Source: Hydrogenophaga sp. IBVHS1 (GTDB taxonomy: Bacteria > Pseudomonadota > Gammaproteobacteria > Burkholderiales > Burkholderiaceae_C). Taken from it: a stretch of 64,000 nt of DNA. The position numbers and the translations under genes are program-made. The stretch covers positions 1,488,001 to 1,552,000 of the forward strand of contig NZ_NFUU01000001.1 of assembly GCF_002127265.1 (NCBI RefSeq). Reading direction: 5' to 3'. This document shows positions 1 through 7,266 of the stretch, piece by piece. The notes beneath the pieces were generated by a model. It worked only from the letters and a program-made list of their open reading frames with translations. It searched no databases and was not told where the DNA came from. Within the stretch, counting starts at the first letter, position 1; each line of letters opens with the position of its first letter.

Positions 1-225
1 CTGTTCGTGCAGACGAACGCCTTGAATGCTCAGCGTGCCTGCCTCGGGCAGCAGCGCGCCGGCGATCAGACCCAGCAGGCTGCTCTTGCCACTGCCGTCA
101 TCGCCGCGCACCAGGCTCACGCCCGGTGGCAGATCGAACGACAGATCGTGGAACAGGGGTCGGCCGGGCCAGCCAAAGCGCAGGCCCTTCACCTGCAGCA
201 CGGGATCGATGGGATCGGCGTTCAC
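1..225 (-). CDS. ABC transporter ATP-binding protein, N-terminal part (cut by window edge)
   Basis: The visible 75 codons are the start of an ABC ATPase. A Walker A loop, GDDGSGKSS, lies at about residues 42-50 after a typical first strand (VLQVKGLRFGWPGRPLF). The signature motif and Walker B would lie beyond the window, so the substrate and any partner permease cannot be named. The likely start is a GTG that overlaps the end of the upstream gspB gene by a few bases (TGATGTG arrangement), so the two are probably co-transcribed and translationally coupled. The nearest ATG is followed at once by a stop in its frame and is not usable. Confidence 0.75.
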   Translation of the reverse strand, partial: MNADPIDPVLQVKGLRFGWPGRPLFHDLSFDLPPGVSLVRGDDGSGKSSLLGLIAGALLPEAGTLSIQGVRLHEQ

Positions 226-226
226 A

Positions 227-910
227 TCAATAGCCGATGGAGTAGCGCAAGCCCTGGTGGTTGAGCACGGCACTGCGCTGGCCAATGGTTTCCAGCTTGA
301 GCCCGGGCGCTATCTCCTGGCCTTCCTGCACCACCTTGCCGTTGACGATCAGCATGCGCACCGCGGCGTCCTTGGAGTAGGTGGCACCGCTCACGCTGAC
401 GGCGGGCAGTTGGGCGCGCACTTCGGGCGACAACTCGGCGAAACTGCGCACCGCGCCAGCGGGTGAAACCTCGGCAGCTGCCGGCGTGACCGAGGGCGCC
501 GACGCCGGTGCGCTGGCGGAAGGGGCGGGCGCTTTCTTGCTGGCCGTTGCGGTGGCTGTTGCGGGTCTGGCGGGTGCGGCGGGTTCGGGGCGCGGCGGGG
601 CGAGGATCGGCAGCACCGGTTCCGGCTGGGCCGCCGTCTGCGCAGGAGGCGGTGCCTCGCGCATGGTGGGGGCAGGGCGCTCAGTGGCAGGCGTGGAGGT
701 GGACTGCAGGGATGGAGGCTGCCACCACCAGAGCGCCAGCACCACGCACAAGCCCAGGGCCGCTGCCAGCACCACATGCCAGGGGCGCAAGCGCCGAGCC
801 TGTACTGGCTTGCGGCTGGCCGGTGGCACCCGCTGGCTGTTGAGGCCTGGCACGTGGCCGCGTTCGCGTTCTGCGTCGGCGCGCTGGAGGGCGTCAAGAA
901 TGTAGGACAT
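227..910 (-). CDS. gspB: Type II secretion assembly factor GspB-like protein
   Basis: The 227-residue protein starts with the family's characteristic MSYILDALQRADAERERG. One membrane segment follows at about residues 43-63 (WHVVLAAALGLCVVLALWWW), then a long Pro/Ala-rich linker to about residue 160, then a compact C-terminal domain with the conserved stretch IVNGKVVQEGQEIAPGLKLE. GspB works with GspA/ExeA in the inner membrane to insert the secretin of the type II secretion system through the peptidoglycan. The exeA-like gene lies directly upstream on the same strand, 21 bases away, which fits an operon. No secretin or other gsp gene is in this window. Confidence 0.88.
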   Translation of the reverse strand: MSYILDALQRADAERERGHVPGLNSQRVPPASRKPVQARRLRPWHVVLAAALGLCVVLALWWWQPPSLQSTSTPATERPAPTMREAPPPAQTAAQPEPVLPILAPPRPEPAAPARPATATATASKKAPAPSASAPASAPSVTPAAAEVSPAGAVRSFAELSPEVRAQLPAVSVSGATYSKDAAVRMLIVNGKVVQEGQEIAPGLKLETIGQRSAVLNHQGLRYSIGY

Positions 911-931
911 GGCGGGCTCGGGTGTTCGGGC

Positions 932-2629
932 TCAGGAGCCGGGCACGGACAGGCGAGGCTCGTCGACGCCGCTCGCCAGGTTCACCTGCATGAAAGTGAT
1001 GGGGCCGGCCAGCCCGGCTGGATCGATGCCGTTGACACGCTGGAAAGCCTGAATGCGGGCGGTGAGGTTGTTGGCCGTGGGCGGCACCTTGCCGATGGCC
1101 TGCAGGCCGGCGATGCGGCTGCCCAGCCATTCGCCAGCGGGGCCAGTGCGCCCGTCCACCAGACGGCCCTTCTGGCCAGGCGGCGTGCGCCAGAGCGTGG
1201 CGAAGTCGCCGCGCCAGATGTCGGCCAGCGCAGCCAGCGGCATGGCCCAGCGCTGACCCTGGGCCTGCAGGGTGATGGTGTCGCCGGCGAGGGCGGTGAC
1301 GAGCGCGAGGCCAGTCCCTTCAGGCAGCCTCAGGGTGACGATGCCGGGGCGATCAAGCTGGCGCATGCCACTGAGGGTGAGGCGGTCGGTTCGGTAGCAC
1401 TGCAGCTCGGCGCGCTGGGCGGTGGCACAGGGTTCCCCCGCCTCCAGCGCCTGCCCCCACAAGGGACCTAGTTCACGCAGCGCGGCGACCTCGGTGCTGT
1501 GCAGACTGGTAGCCGGCGGCGGCCCGCTGGGCAGCACGGGTGCGGTGGGAGCCGGCGCGCTCGCAGAGTCTGCAGGCACCAGCGCGGTGGCGGGCTGGCT
1601 GGCCGCCGGGGCCGCAGGTTTCGCTTGGGCCAACGCGGGCGTCTCGCTCGGCGTGGCGACGCCGGCGCGGCTGTGTTGCAGGTTCCACAACCAGAAAGCG
1701 GCGCCCGCGACCAGCACACCCGCCAGCACGCCGGCACCCAGCACCCGCAGGGACGAGGTGCGCGTCTGGGCGCGCGCGGCGCGACGGCGGGCCACCGGCG
1801 CTGGGGCATCGGATTCAAAGACCTCTCGCGCCGCCTTGTCCACCACCGCGCGGTCCACACGGGGCTGGTTCGTGGCGTAGGCGCCGAGCAGCGCGCGATC
1901 GCACAACAGGTTGATGCGCCGCGGCACACCGCGCGCGAGTTCGTGAACGCGCTGGATGGCCTGGCTGGAAAACGGCAGCGGACCGCGCAGGCCGGCGACC
2001 TGCATGCGGTGCTGGATGTACTGGCGGGTCTCGGCTTCGTTGAGCGCACCGAGGTGAAAACGCGCAATCACCCGCTGGGCGAGCTGTTCCAGCTCGGGCC
2101 GCGCGATGACCGTGCGCAGCTCAGGCTGACCGATCAGGATGATCTGCAGCAGCTTGCGCTCGCTGGTTTCCAGATTGGTCAGCAGGCGCAATTGCTCCAG
2201 CACATGGGGCGTGAGGTTCTGTGCTTCATCGATGATGAGCACGTTGCGTTCGCCTTCGGCGTGGCTCTTGAGCAGGTACTCGTTGAGCGGGTCGAGGTAG
2301 TCCTTGATGGTGGCTGGCCCGATGCCTTCGTGACGCACCTCGATATTGAACTCGTGGCAGATGGTCTTGAGGAGATCGCCGACGGTGAGTTTCGGGTTGA
2401 AGATGTAAGCCACCCGGCAGCGCTCCGGGATCTGCTCCAGGAAGCAGCGGCAGATGGTGGTCTTGCCAGCGCCAATTTCGCCGCTGAGCAGCACGAAGCC
2501 ACCGCCACCCCGAATACCGTAAAGCAGGTGCGCCAATGCCTCGCGGTGACGCTCGCTCATGAAGAGGTAGCGCGGGTCCGGTGCAATGGAGAACGGGTCT
2601 TGCTTCAACCCGAAGAATTCGGCGTACAT
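932..2629 (-). CDS. ExeA/GspA-type AAA ATPase with peptidoglycan-binding C terminus
   Basis: The 565-residue protein opens with the family signature MYAEFFGLKQDPFSIAPDPR. An AAA ATPase domain follows, with Walker A (GEIGAGKTT) near residues 50-58 and Walker B (VLIIDEAQ) near 130-137. A basic stretch leads into one membrane segment at about 295-316. The periplasmic part is Pro/Ala-rich and ends in a peptidoglycan-binding-like repeat (IQAFQRVNGIDPAGLAG). With GspB such proteins help the secretin cross the cell wall; relatives also serve type IV pilus or exopolysaccharide systems. The start follows family consensus; an ATG four codons upstream is possible, and neither has a strong ribosome site. 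Confidence 0.88.
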   Translation of the reverse strand: MYAEFFGLKQDPFSIAPDPRYLFMSERHREALAHLLYGIRGGGGFVLLSGEIGAGKTTICRCFLEQIPERCRVAYIFNPKLTVGDLLKTICHEFNIEVRHEGIGPATIKDYLDPLNEYLLKSHAEGERNVLIIDEAQNLTPHVLEQLRLLTNLETSERKLLQIILIGQPELRTVIARPELEQLAQRVIARFHLGALNEAETRQYIQHRMQVAGLRGPLPFSSQAIQRVHELARGVPRRINLLCDRALLGAYATNQPRVDRAVVDKAAREVFESDAPAPVARRRAARAQTRTSSLRVLGAGVLAGVLVAGAAFWLWNLQHSRAGVATPSETPALAQAKPAAPAASQPATALVPADSASAPAPTAPVLPSGPPPATSLHSTEVAALRELGPLWGQALEAGEPCATAQRAELQCYRTDRLTLSGMRQLDRPGIVTLRLPEGTGLALVTALAGDTITLQAQGQRWAMPLAALADIWRGDFATLWRTPPGQKGRLVDGRTGPAGEWLGSRIAGLQAIGKVPPTANNLTARIQAFQRVNGIDPAGLAGPITFMQVNLASGVDEPRLSVPGS

Positions 2630-2712
2630 GCCCCCGAGCATAACGGTGCGCTCTGGGGCGGGCAACGCCGGGCGGTCAGGGTGCGACCGCTCCGGCGTGC
2701 CGGAGGCGCGGA

Positions 2713-3279
2713 TCAGGCCGCCAGCGCCATGGCGTGTTGCTTGTTCGTCTGCGTCTTGCTGGACGAGGTCACGGTGCACTCGATGTCGCCGGAGAGCTGG
2801 CCGCCTTCCTCGATCACGACCTTGCCGTAGCGGATCTTGCCAGTGACCTTGCCGGTGGCGTAGATCACCAGCTTCTGGCGCACGGTGAGGTTGCCGTCGA
2901 AAGTGCCACGGATTTCGGCGATGTCGATTTCCACCGAGCCCTTGAAGGCGCCTTGCTCGGCGATCTGGATCACGCGCGAATCCATGGTGGCTTCCACCAG
3001 GCCTTCGACCACCAGGGTGTCGCAATCGGTAATCTCGACACCCTTGAGCTTGATGTTGGGGCCGACGGTGAGCTTGCTGCCGCCTTCGGGCATTTTGGTG
3101 CTTTCGGGGGACGAGAGGGGCAGGTCCAGATCCGGCGTGGCGGCGGCGCTCGGCTGCGCGGGGGTCGGTGCCTGGGCACTCGACGGGCTGGTGCCGGGTT
3201 GGCCATACCGTTGCGTGGCCATGCCGGTGTTGAGGGATTTGGGTTGTTCGGTTTCGCGTTTACCAAAATGCAGTGCCAT
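2713..3279 (-). CDS. Bactofilin family cytoskeletal protein
   Basis: The 188-residue protein has a disordered N terminus rich in Ala, Pro and Ser. A bactofilin (DUF583) beta-helix domain follows at about residues 85-175, seen as repeating strands with hydrophobic alternation (KLKGVEITDCDTLVVEGLVE, then IRGTFDGNLTVRQKLVIYAT). Bactofilins polymerise without nucleotide and act as membrane-associated scaffolds for cell-wall enzymes, polar stalks or chromosome-partition proteins. The start has a good ribosome site (AAGGAG, six bases upstream). The gene sits 83 bases upstream of the exeA-like gene on the same strand and may belong to the same envelope-related unit. Confidence 0.9.
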   Translation of the reverse strand: MALHFGKRETEQPKSLNTGMATQRYGQPGTSPSSAQAPTPAQPSAAATPDLDLPLSSPESTKMPEGGSKLTVGPNIKLKGVEITDCDTLVVEGLVEATMDSRVIQIAEQGAFKGSVEIDIAEIRGTFDGNLTVRQKLVIYATGKVTGKIRYGKVVIEEGGQLSGDIECTVTSSSKTQTNKQHAMALAA

Positions 3280-3381
3280 GCCAGCTCCTTCAAAAAGTGA
3301 AGCGGCCATGCTATGCGGGGCGCAGCTTACATTCAGACAGGTACCGTAAGAGGGGTAACGAGATGAACCGTACATGCGGTT

Positions 3382-4296
3382 TCATTTTTCCGCAGCATCC
3401 CTCTTGCGCTTTTCGATTTCGCGCACCAGCGCACGAGCCTCTTCGCCCTCCGGAATCGGGCGACCGCTGTCTCTCCACTGCACCGCGTCCTTGAAGCCGG
3501 CCTCCTGCGCGTGGCGCCGGAACCAGAGGCCTTCGGGGTTGTGCCGGGTGATGCCGTCGAACAGTGTGGCCATGGTCTGTGCCTGCTCCAGGCCCATGGT
3601 GAGCATGACCTGGTTGACGACCAGCTTGTGCATGGCCAGATGAGAGCGCGGCACACCCGCAATGCGGTTGGCCAGTGCCATCACGGCGTCTTCCAGTTGT
3701 GCCGCAGGCACGGCCTCGTTGGCCAGGCCCCAGGCGGCGGCAGTGCGGCCGTCGATCACGTTGCCGGTGAACATCATCTGCTTGGCGCGCGCGGCACCCA
3801 GCCGGTAGGTCCACATGGCGGTGGTGGGGCAGCCCCACACCCGGGTAGGCATGTAGCCGATGCGGGCGTCTTCGGCCATGACCAGCAGATCGCAGCACAG
3901 CGCAATGTCGCTGCCGCCGGCCACCGCCGCGCCATGCACTTTCGCGATGGTCGGTTTCGCACTGCGCCAGAGCGCCATGAAGTCCTCGGTGTTGCGCTTC
4001 ATGAAAGCGTAGTCGTCCATCGGGTCCCAGGGGTGTCGTTCCTGCTGGCAAGGGTGGTCAATCTCACCCTCGCCGAACATCGACAGGTCGTAGCCGCCGC
4101 AGAAGCCCTTGCCTGCACCTTCGACCACGATCACGTGCACCTTGTCTTCGGCATTGGCCCATTCCACCGCCGCACGGATTTCGCGTGGCATTTCGTCGTT
4201 GATGGCGTTCAGGCGCTCGGGTCGGTTGAGCAGCAATCGCGCGACGCGCGGGTTGGTGGCGTCCGGTTCGATGCGCAGCGTGCTGAAGTGTGGCAT
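3382..4296 (-). CDS. Crotonase/enoyl-CoA hydratase family protein
   Basis: The 304-residue protein has the crotonase fold. The first oxyanion-hole region is at residues 60-73 ([15 protein letters not shown]) and the second at 121-136 ([16 protein letters not shown]). The two glutamates that hydrate enoyl-CoA in classical hydratases are not present: the first position is Asp130 and the second falls on Pro150/Thr151. It may therefore act on another acyl-CoA, for example as an isomerase, hydrolase or C-C lyase. It is divergent from a flavin monooxygenase and shares a promoter region holding a MarR-type palindrome. A ribosome site (AAGGAGACC) precedes the ATG. Confidence 0.85.
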   Translation of the reverse strand: MPHFSTLRIEPDATNPRVARLLLNRPERLNAINDEMPREIRAAVEWANAEDKVHVIVVEGAGKGFCGGYDLSMFGEGEIDHPCQQERHPWDPMDDYAFMKRNTEDFMALWRSAKPTIAKVHGAAVAGGSDIALCCDLLVMAEDARIGYMPTRVWGCPTTAMWTYRLGAARAKQMMFTGNVIDGRTAAAWGLANEAVPAAQLEDAVMALANRIAGVPRSHLAMHKLVVNQVMLTMGLEQAQTMATLFDGITRHNPEGLWFRRHAQEAGFKDAVQWRDSGRPIPEGEEARALVREIEKRKRDAAEK

Positions 4297-4307
4297 GAAG
4301 GTCTCCT

Positions 4308-4336
4308 TTGGTGGAATGATCAGATTGCACTATAGT
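4308..4336 (+). promoter_or_regulatory. Possible sigma-70 promoter of the flavin monooxygenase gene
   Basis: A -35-like TTGGTG and a -10 TATAGT are separated by 17 bases. The -10 lies inside ACTATAGT, which is its own reverse complement, so a -10 for the divergent crotonase gene can sit on the same bases. The +1 would fall about 20 bases before the monooxygenase ATG, leaving a short leader without a clear ribosome site. This is a pattern match only. Confidence 0.45.
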
Positions 4337-4350
4337 TGCGCACGCAACTA
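4333..4350. promoter_or_regulatory. MarR-type operator palindrome
   Basis: TAGTTGCG and CGCAACTA form perfect 8-base arms around a 2-base centre. This size and symmetry are typical of sites bound by MarR-family dimers in aromatic-acid pathways. It overlaps the proposed -10 hexamers of both divergent genes, so binding would block transcription both ways. The MarR gene three positions downstream in the rightward operon is the natural candidate regulator. Confidence 0.75.
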
Positions 4351-4361
4351 AATAGCATGAC

Positions 4362-5927
4362 ATGAAAAAAACTCTGCCTGAATCCGTACCGGTGCTCATT
4401 GCTGGCGGCGGTCCCGTCGGCCTGACTCTCTCGGCATTGTTGTCCAGCCAGGGCGTCACCAACCTGGTCATCGAAGCCGACGAAAGCTACTGCAGCGGCA
4501 GTCGCGCCATCTGCATGTCGCGCCGTTCGCTGGAGATTCTGGGGTGGGTGGGCGCCGACCGGCCGCTGGAGGAAAAAGGCTTGAGCTGGGTGGGCGGGCG
4601 AAGCCACTGGCGGAACACCGAGGTGCTTCACTTCCAGATGCCCAGTGAACCCACACAGCGCTTCGCTCCGATGGTGAACATCCAGCAGTTCTATGTGGAG
4701 GAGTTTGCCCACAAGGCGGCCATTGCACAGGGCGCTGGCGCCCAGGTGAACTGGGCCAGCCGGGTGGCTGCAGTCCGGCCGCGCGCCGATGGTGTGGCGG
4801 TCGACGTGGAGACGCCGCAAGGCACGCAGACCGTGAACGCCGATTGGGTGGTGGCCTGTGACGGTGGCCGCAGCACGGTGCGCGAACAGCTCGGTTTGCA
4901 ACTGGAGGGCACGCAGTACGAAGGCCGGTATGTCATCGTCGACATCGTGCAGAAAACGCGGCGCGAAGTCGAGCGCCTGGCGTGGTTCGACCCACCGTCC
5001 AACCCCGGCTCGACCATCCTCATGCACCGCCAGCCCGACGACGTGTGGCGCATCGACTACCAGATCCGCGACGACGAGGACCCGCTGGAGGCGGTGAAGC
5101 CCGAGAACGTGTTGCCACGCGTGCAGAGCCACCTGGACATGATCGGTGAAACCGAACCCTGGGAGCCGCTGTGGATATCGATCTACAACGCCAAATGCCT
5201 CACGCTGCCGAGCTACCGCCACGGCCGCGTGTGCTTTGCCGGCGACGCCGCACATCTGGTGCCGATCTTTGGCGTGCGCGGGCTCAATTCCGGGCTGGAC
5301 GACGCGGCCAACCTGGCCTGGAAGCTTGCCCGGGTCGTTCAGGGCCGGTCGCCCGAGGCGTTGCTCGACTCGTATTCCGTCGAACGCGTTCACGCTGCGC
5401 AAGAGAACATCGCCTACGGTGCCAAGAGCACCGAGTTCATGGCGCCCCCCAACTTCGCTTACCAGCTCATGCGCGAAGCCACCCTGCGGCTGGCGGTGAG
5501 CGACGCGCAAGTGCGCTCACTGATCAATCCGCGCCAGTCTTCGCCCATCACTTACGTGGACTCTCCCCTGAACGCCCCGCAGGCGGGTGTCTGGGCCAAC
5601 GAGCAGGCCGCGCCTGGCGCGCCCGCGCCCGAGGCGCTGCTGCATGCCGCCGACGGCCCGTTCCACTTGAGCAGCCGCTTCGGCCACCGGTTCGTGGTGC
5701 TGGTGTTCGGTGGCAATCTGGTGATGGATCAACCCGAGGTGGAGGTGCTGTCCATCAACCCGACCATGGATGCGGTTGGCCAGGCCTGGCAGCGCTTCGG
5801 CCTGCACCAGCCAGACGAGCCCGCCCTGGTGCTGGTGCGGCCCGATGGCTATGTGATGGGCCGCTGGCACGGCCTGGACCCCGCGCCGCTGTGCGCAGCT
5901 TTGAACCACGTGGGAGTGTTCGCATGA
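4362..5927 (+). CDS. FAD-dependent monooxygenase of the phenol/3-hydroxyphenylpropionate hydroxylase type
   Basis: The 521-residue flavoprotein has the three signatures of group A aromatic hydroxylases. These are the dinucleotide-binding GGGPVGLTLSALL near residues 14-26, the DG motif (VACDGGRSTVRE) near 163-174, and the GD motif (FAGDAAHLVPIFGVRGLNSG) near 291-310. A thioredoxin-like C-terminal extension follows, as in PheA/MhpA/TfdB relatives. Such enzymes hydroxylate phenolic rings using NAD(P)H and oxygen. The true substrate cannot be read from sequence. It overlaps the next small gene (ATGA) and heads an operon ending with a MarR regulator. No clear ribosome site precedes the ATG. Confidence 0.85.
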   Translation: MKKTLPESVPVLIAGGGPVGLTLSALLSSQGVTNLVIEADESYCSGSRAICMSRRSLEILGWVGADRPLEEKGLSWVGGRSHWRNTEVLHFQMPSEPTQRFAPMVNIQQFYVEEFAHKAAIAQGAGAQVNWASRVAAVRPRADGVAVDVETPQGTQTVNADWVVACDGGRSTVREQLGLQLEGTQYEGRYVIVDIVQKTRREVERLAWFDPPSNPGSTILMHRQPDDVWRIDYQIRDDEDPLEAVKPENVLPRVQSHLDMIGETEPWEPLWISIYNAKCLTLPSYRHGRVCFAGDAAHLVPIFGVRGLNSGLDDAANLAWKLARVVQGRSPEALLDSYSVERVHAAQENIAYGAKSTEFMAPPNFAYQLMREATLRLAVSDAQVRSLINPRQSSPITYVDSPLNAPQAGVWANEQAAPGAPAPEALLHAADGPFHLSSRFGHRFVVLVFGGNLVMDQPEVEVLSINPTMDAVGQAWQRFGLHQPDEPALVLVRPDGYVMGRWHGLDPAPLCAALNHVGVFA

Positions 5928-6112
5928 CCGATGCCGATCTTGACCAGAGTTACAGCGCCGTGTGCGAGGCCCTGGCGCATGTGGGGGAGGCCGGTGCCCC
6001 CATGTTTCTGTCCATGCTGTGTCTTTCGCTCATGAGCCGGTTTGATCGCGCCGACGAGGTGCTGCCGCTGATTGCGAACGCGCTGGCACAAAGCGATGCG
6101 GGCCCCGCATGA
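5924..6112 (+). CDS. Small protein, DUF2783-like
   Basis: This 62-residue, largely helical acidic protein (MTDADLDQSYSAVCEALAHV...) is translationally coupled to both neighbours. Its ATG overlaps the monooxygenase stop and its own stop overlaps the MarR start, both as ATGA. Short proteins of the DUF2783 type are often found beside flavin hydroxylases of aromatic pathways, and size, position and the pattern of Leu/Met residues fit. I assign the family from memory of this context and not from a search. A role as a partner or stabiliser of the hydroxylase is inference. Confidence 0.6.
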   Translation: MTDADLDQSYSAVCEALAHVGEAGAPMFLSMLCLSLMSRFDRADEVLPLIANALAQSDAGPA

Positions 6113-6564
6113 GCACCGAACTGCCTTCACTGCAGGACTTCCTGACCTACCGCCTGCACCGACTCAACAAACTCACCGATCGACACAGCAGCGCAGCCTA
6201 CGCGAGCGAACTGGGCCTTGGGGTGGGCGAGGCGCGCTGTCTTGCAGCCATCGGGCAGTTCGCACCCCTGTCGGTGAACGATCTCGCCATGCGCGCCAAT
6301 CTGGACAAGGGACAAGCCAGTCGCGCGGCGCAAATGCTGGTGGAGCGTGAACTGGTGCAGAAGACGGCCAGTGACACCGACGCGCGCGGCGTGGTGCTCA
6401 CGCCCACGCGCAGTGGGAAACTGCTGTGGAAGCGCGTCATGCGGCTCATTGCAAGGCGCAACCAAGACATCTTTGGGTGTCTTTCCCCCGGCGAACAGCG
6501 ACAGCTTGAAACATTTTTTGACCGTCTGGTGGCCCATTCACAGCGCCAGGAGGTCGATGAATGA
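6109..6564 (+). CDS. MarR family transcriptional regulator
   Basis: The 151-residue protein has the MarR architecture. N-terminal helices for dimerisation (LPSLQDFLTYRLHRLNKLTD) lead into a winged helix-turn-helix at about residues 45-105 (LSVNDLAMRANLDKGQASRA is the helix-turn-helix), and a C-terminal helix closes the dimer interface. MarR proteins of this type repress aromatic-degradation operons and release DNA on binding a phenolic acid or its CoA thioester. It is the last tightly coupled gene of the monooxygenase operon. The palindrome at 4333-4350 is its likely target, giving autoregulation through the operon. Confidence 0.88.
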   Translation: MSTELPSLQDFLTYRLHRLNKLTDRHSSAAYASELGLGVGEARCLAAIGQFAPLSVNDLAMRANLDKGQASRAAQMLVERELVQKTASDTDARGVVLTPTRSGKLLWKRVMRLIARRNQDIFGCLSPGEQRQLETFFDRLVAHSQRQEVDE

Positions 6565-6572
6565 GAGCGATC

Positions 6573-6585
6573 CGTTTATAAAACG
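6573..6585. promoter_or_regulatory. Short palindrome before the GAF gene
   Basis: CGTTT and AAACG flank a central ATA, 3 bases before the GAF-protein ATG. It also contains TATAAA, which could serve as a -10 element. It may mark a separate promoter or a binding site, but it is short enough to be chance. Confidence 0.3.
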
Positions 6586-6588
6586 TGC

Positions 6589-7164
6589 ATGAATCCCTTG
6601 AACGATCTGGGCTACAAGCCCGATGACCTCACCGTGCAGGTAACCGAACTGCTGGTGGCCACGGCCGATGCGTCCGACGAACTCGTCGACCAGTCTGTCT
6701 CGCAGGTGCTTCGCCTGCTGCGCGAACGAATGAAGATGGACGTGGTGTTTGTCTCTGAATTCACCGATGGTCAGCGCGTGATGCGGCAGGTGGCAGCAGG
6801 CGATCCGCCGGTGGTGAAGCCAGGCGATGCGGCGCCGCTGGAGGCGAGCTGGTGCCAGCGCGTGGTGGACGGGCGCTTGCCGAGGTTCATTGCCGATGCA
6901 AGAGCCCTGCCGGCCTCGGCGGCCCTGCTCAAGGAAGTACCCTTTCCGATTGGTACCCACATCAGCACGCCCATCGTGCTGCAGAACGGAGACATCTACG
7001 GCACGCTGTGCTGCTTCAGCTTTCATGCTCAGGGCAAGCCCGATCCGGAAGACCTTAAGAAGCTCGAATTCACGGCTCGCCTGGCGGCCCAGAAGCTTGA
7101 TCAGCGGCGCGTGGTGCGCAAAGCCCCTGAGTCCGTGCCGGACTGGCAACTTCGCCCCAAGTGA
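6589..7164 (+). CDS. GAF domain-containing protein
   Basis: The 191-residue protein is essentially a single GAF domain (about residues 25-170) after a short N-terminal helix. Typical features are the segment MDVVFVSEFTDGQRVMRQVA, the central SWCQRVVDGRLPRFIADAR and the strand pair HISTPIVLQNGDIYGTLCCF. GAF domains bind small ligands, nucleotides or haem and usually sit in front of an output domain; here none is attached. It lies 24 bases after the MarR gene on the same strand, so it may be read from the same operon. No function can be assigned beyond ligand sensing. Confidence 0.78.
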   Translation: MNPLNDLGYKPDDLTVQVTELLVATADASDELVDQSVSQVLRLLRERMKMDVVFVSEFTDGQRVMRQVAAGDPPVVKPGDAAPLEASWCQRVVDGRLPRFIADARALPASAALLKEVPFPIGTHISTPIVLQNGDIYGTLCCFSFHAQGKPDPEDLKKLEFTARLAAQKLDQRRVVRKAPESVPDWQLRPK

Positions 7165-7266
7165 CTGCTGCTGGGGCGCGGTAGCCCTGATCCCCCATGA
7201 AAACGGGGTGGCCCGGTAAAATCAGCGGTTTTCCACCCACCCGCGCTCCGGGTCTGTGCCAGCCCC

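Noticed and set aside
932-3025. A 697-codon minus-strand frame extending the ExeA-like protein upstream.
   Set aside because: The extra residues overlap the bactofilin gene out of frame and have no domain character; the family start MYAEFF is clear at 2629.
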